Assembly (NCBI GenBank): GCA_965243825.1
Contig: CBDEVT010000001.1
Location: 1,240,001 to 1,304,000, forward strand
Source: JAJCYX01 sp965243825
GTDB taxonomy: Bacteria; Chloroflexota; Dehalococcoidia; Lucifugimonadales; Lucifugimonadaceae
Direction: 5' to 3'
Length of the DNA: 64,000 bases
Shown here: piece after piece, positions 61,651 through 64,000 of the stretch
Numbering within the stretch: position 1 is the first letter of the stretch
Layout: the number at the start of each line of letters is the position of its first letter
Translations under genes and position numbers: made by a program
The notes under the pieces: model-generated
Told to the model about the DNA's origin: nothing
Databases searched by the model: none
What the model saw: the letters and a program-made list of their open reading frames with translations, nothing else

Positions 61651-62373
61651 CTATTGGAGATCCATGATTGGATCGAGCCGGACCGGCACGGTCCGCTGCA
61701 GAGTCATGATCGAGCCTTTCGATGGCTTGATCTCGATTGTGAACAGGTCATTCGGAGTAAGCAGCGTGCCACCTGTGGTCAGGATTCCGTGAGCGCCCCT
61801 GGCGTCAGGAACCCATGTATTCGTTGCATTGGCCTGCGTGACATCGGCCACCGAGTAGTCGCGCTCTAGCAGCCACACGGTGATTTCCGCCTTCTCGCCT
61901 TCGTCCATCAGGAAGTCGTTAGACGCGTTGCCAAGGAAACTGACTGTCCACGGCACATCGGAAATGTGCTGATTCCGGTCTGTGTAAGAAATGATGGTTC
62001 GGTAGTCCGCAGTGGATTCGAAGTCCGGGTCGGTGCCCGATTCATCTGCCGAATAAGGAGGCGTCAGGTCAATGGCTGCCCCGGAAACTGAAGCACCAAC
62101 CACGAATGTCACCTTATATACCGTTGTAGTTGGCCCTGCGCCGGTGCCTCCGCTGTATGCGATGAGGGAGCCGCGCGGTTCGAGTGAACTTCTTGCTTCT
62201 TGGAGACCAGCGTAGATAGTTTCTTTAGATCTTTCCGCTGAAAACACACCTGTAGAGAGGACGGTGAAGGCAAACACCGATGCAACAACCACGAACGCGA
62301 TCAAGATGATTGCGGTCTCAAGACCGGTGATTCCCCTGTCAGTCTCTGGATGTTCCAGGCCGTTCCAACGCAT
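61651..62373 (-). CDS. arlB: Archaellin (filament subunit), copy 1
   Basis: 240 residues from the ATG at 62373, with TAGGAG seven bases upstream. Leader ends PETDRG (Arg-Gly instead of Lys-Gly), then ITGLETAIILIAFVVVA. GVFSAERSKETIYAGL follows, the outer domain has DLTPPYSADESGTD, and the C terminus is DPIMDLQ. The first gene of the locus, and the most different of the four in its tail residue and cleavage site. Confidence 0.93.
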   Translation of the reverse strand: MRWNGLEHPETDRGITGLETAIILIAFVVVASVFAFTVLSTGVFSAERSKETIYAGLQEARSSLEPRGSLIAYSGGTGAGPTTTVYKVTFVVGASVSGAAIDLTPPYSADESGTDPDFESTADYRTIISYTDRNQHISDVPWTVSFLGNASNDFLMDEGEKAEITVWLLERDYSVADVTQANATNTWVPDARGAHGILTTGGTLLTPNDLFTIEIKPSKGSIMTLQRTVPVRLDPIMDLQ

Positions 62374-62813
62374 TGCTGTACTCCTACCGTTCGGCACAAG
62401 GGCCGCGCACGCGGGCTACCTGTTTACCTGTGCCATCACTGGGCCGAAGCGCCACATCCGGCGAACGATAACGTCTACCGCGGGCGTTCTTCGTGTAGTG
62501 CTTGCTCATCTCAATGTAGGAGTTGTTAGAGAAAGGTTTGCGCAAGTCGGCACCAAATGTGTAGTCAGTGATTGCGCCTAACATGGGAATGGCTGTTCGC
62601 CAGCCCCCGGTTGGTGAGGACACACAGGGGGGGCCACTCAGCGAGTCGCGTAGCCCCGGCGTCGCCCCAGCGGCAGGTCATGCCCGACATTTGTAGTGTG
62701 GGATTCGGCAAGGTCCGTCAGCGCGTTTTCCCGGCTGCGCTGGTCCTGTTTCTCTTGAAGAGCAAAGAGCCCACAGCGACCATTCAGCCCGGCAGTCAGG
62801 GAGTTTCGCAAAG
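62374..62813. promoter_or_regulatory. 440-bp divergent control region, archaellin copy 1 / NarL-type regulator
   Basis: No gene is supportable. It must contain the main archaellum promoter and the promoter for the divergent response regulator. I find a C-rich stretch near 62609-62640 and no copy of the leader element shared by copies 2 and 3; a loosely similar segment, CCTTTCTCTAA on the minus strand near 62526-62536, is too weak to claim. Confidence 0.5.
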
Positions 62814-63530
62814 ATGCAGAAGATCAGTGTGCTGATCGCTGATGACCATGAACTAATGAGAGAAAGCCTTGCCGTCCTTTTAGGTCGGGAGCCATCGCTC
62901 GAAGTGGTTGGAGTAGCAGCAGACGGACGTTCAGCCATAGCAATGGCCCGATCACTTCAACCGACCGTAGCTATTCTTGATGTTGGCCTGCCGTCCATAA
63001 ACGGCATACAGGCCTCCCGCCAGATCAGAGTCGACTCACCGCAAAGCGGGATCGTGATGCTTTCCAGTCACGACCGTGGTGAATACCTCAAAGACTTCAT
63101 GCGTGATGATTCGTCAGGCAAGGCTTTCTTGCTGAAGAACACGTTGCGCAGCACGCGTGACATCGTCCGCACGATCGAAGACGTCTCAGCTGGCCGGACC
63201 GTACTCGACCCGGCAATGGTTTCAAAGTTGACGTCTGACGATGCTGTCAGGGTTAGTGGAGCTCTTAAGAGCCTCAGCCCTCGTGAACTGCAGGTGCTTG
63301 GCCTCATGGCGCGAGCAAGCAGTAACCGGGCAATTGCCGATGCACTGTTCATTCAGCCACGAACCGTTGAACACCACATCTCCAGCATCCTCGCCAAGCT
63401 CGGGTTCAACTCGACCGGTGAGCGACACGGCAGGGTGTTCGCAATCCTGACCTATCTTGAGGCCACTGGTCTTATTCCATCTCAGGCAGCAGACCTTGAC
63501 GCTCCTGTTGATGACTTGATGGCTGCTTAG
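62814..63530 (+). CDS. NarL/FixJ-family response regulator divergent from the archaellin genes
   Basis: 238 residues; AGGGAG 11 bases before the ATG. Receiver: LIADDHELMR, Asp in VAILDVGLPSING, Ser in VMLSSH, Lys in FLLKNT. The LuxR-type HTH has LSPRELQVLGLMARASSNRAI and QPRTVEHHISSILAKLGF. Sits head-to-head with the archaellum locus, the classic place for its regulator. Ends DDLMAA, like the MAA/LAA ends of the single-domain regulators here. No kinase is adjacent. Confidence 0.9.
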   Translation: MQKISVLIADDHELMRESLAVLLGREPSLEVVGVAADGRSAIAMARSLQPTVAILDVGLPSINGIQASRQIRVDSPQSGIVMLSSHDRGEYLKDFMRDDSSGKAFLLKNTLRSTRDIVRTIEDVSAGRTVLDPAMVSKLTSDDAVRVSGALKSLSPRELQVLGLMARASSNRAIADALFIQPRTVEHHISSILAKLGFNSTGERHGRVFAILTYLEATGLIPSQAADLDAPVDDLMAA

Positions 63531-63558
63531 GCGAATACGACACACGACCGAAAATGAG

Positions 63559-63588
63559 CGGGACTGGCCTACAGGTCAGTCCCGTTTT
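63559..63588 (+). terminator. Intrinsic terminator after the NarL-type regulator
   Basis: CGGGACTGGCCT (from 63559) pairs with AGGTCAGTCCCG (ending 63584), including one G-T pair, then TTTT at 63585-63588. Confidence 0.87.
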
Positions 63589-63620
63589 CATGTCTTCGCT
63601 CTTGCGAGTCAGAGTCTGTC

Positions 63621-64000
63621 TCAGTTACTCATTGCAGTGATCAGGTCCGCGTGAACACTGGGCCATGCGACAATTGCCACCGGGAACGGTTTTTCGGATC
63701 GCCAATCGAGCGCCTTCCCGTGTTGATCGCTAACTGTCGCTCCCAGCTCCTGCGCAATCAGAGCGCCAGCAGCGAGGTGCACGGAATCGATTGTGTAGAA
63801 CACGACTCCAGACATGCCGCCCAGGCAAACCATTGCGATCGGATATGCGGCTGATGCGAACGTGTTCGTGTGGCTTATTGAACTGAGCCAACGCAGCTGC
63901 GGGCCCTGTCCGGATTCAACACTGAGTAAGCGAGCCCACTCGGATCCACCATCAACTTCAAGTCCAACGATTGCTTCGGAAAGCGGTAGCTCAGGATCCT
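63621..64000 (-). CDS. Inositol-monophosphatase-family protein (5' end cut by window edge)
   Basis: Hand translation shows the frame open from the right edge to the TGA at 63621, about 126 codons. The C-terminal features of IMPase-like phosphatases are visible: IDSVHLAAGALIAQELGATVSD (core: D-VHLAAGALIAxExGA) followed by DQHGKALDW. The metal-binding N-terminal half lies outside the window. The usual WD before the AAGALI segment is replaced by SVHL, so activity is uncertain. Confidence 0.7.
   Translation of the reverse strand, partial: DPELPLSEAIVGLEVDGGSEWARLLSVESGQGPQLRWLSSISHTNTFASAAYPIAMVCLGGMSGVVFYTIDSVHLAAGALIAQELGATVSDQHGKALDWRSEKPFPVAIVAWPSVHADLITAMSN

Noticed and set aside
50660..62373. 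Type IV pilus or Tad secretion locus
   Set aside because: ArlI and ArlJ share the superfamily, but the ArlH motifs, KGITG-type archaellins, ArlC/D/E-like C-terminal pattern and B-CDE-F/G-H-I-J order fit an archaellum. There is no secretin, pilM-Q or TadZ.
62374..62813. FliA (sigma-28) promoter for the archaellin genes
   Set aside because: No TAAA and GCCGATAA pair at the right spacing in this region or in the other archaellin leaders.
1..64000. CRISPR arrays, insertion sequences, prophage or integrase genes
   Set aside because: I saw no regularly spaced direct repeats, transposase motifs or phage structural genes.

Overview
The window comes from a Chloroflexota-like bacterium, most plausibly a SAR202/Dehalococcoidia-type marine lineage or a relative. 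This is an inference from gene content: bacterial purine synthesis (purH, purM, Fe-S type purF), sucCD, many two-component proteins, a membrane FeS oxidoreductase of the ETF:quinone type, and a scatter of enolase-superfamily, luciferase-like, VOC, Gfo/Idh and mannonate-dehydratase-like catabolic genes that I recall as expanded in SAR202. TTG and GTG starts are common. There is one tRNA-Ser(UGA), and I see no CRISPR array, insertion sequence or prophage.

Layout. 0-6 kb: purH (cut by the left edge), purM and purF on the minus strand, interrupted by a GAF-domain sensor kinase on plus. 6-22 kb: mixed housekeeping and accessory genes (a UbiA-family phosphoribosyltransferase-like protein, the ETF:quinone-type oxidoreductase, an orphan DNA methyltransferase, pirin, small hydrolases, a tandem pair of UBP zinc fingers, a double-CDGSH protein, chromate transporter). 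22-30 kb: a plus-strand run with a membrane nuclease, sucCD, rhodanese, a sugar isomerase, two tandem alpha/beta hydrolases and a mannonate-dehydratase-like protein. 30-42 kb: a catabolic stretch with three tandem HAD hydrolases, a frameshifted VOC gene, a galactonate-dehydratase-like enzyme, an LLM oxidoreductase and a 2-hydroxyacid dehydrogenase. 42.6-45.5 kb: a membrane histidine kinase flanked by two closely related single-domain response regulators. 45.5-48.1 kb: small genes and a degenerate (pseudo-receiver) LuxR-type regulator.

The standout is 48.3-62.4 kb, a minus-strand locus of about 14 kb that encodes an archaellum, the rotary motility machine of Archaea, inside a bacterial genome. 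In transcription order it holds four archaellins that all come out at exactly 240 residues, a 44-residue coiled-coil ORF, a large acidic ArlC/D/E-like protein, three ArlF/ArlG-like stator proteins, ArlH (KaiC-like ATPase), ArlI (motor ATPase with an acidic insert) and ArlJ (membrane platform). A small highly acidic protein, a hybrid histidine kinase and a NarL-type response regulator follow, and the locus ends at a strong terminator. The first three archaellins are each followed by their own intrinsic terminator, and two of the leaders share an element at the same distance from the start codon, so filament subunits are probably transcribed as separate units. A divergent NarL-type regulator sits directly upstream of the first archaellin. 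No archaellin signal peptidase (ArlK/PibD) is in the window. The right edge cuts an inositol-monophosphatase-like gene.
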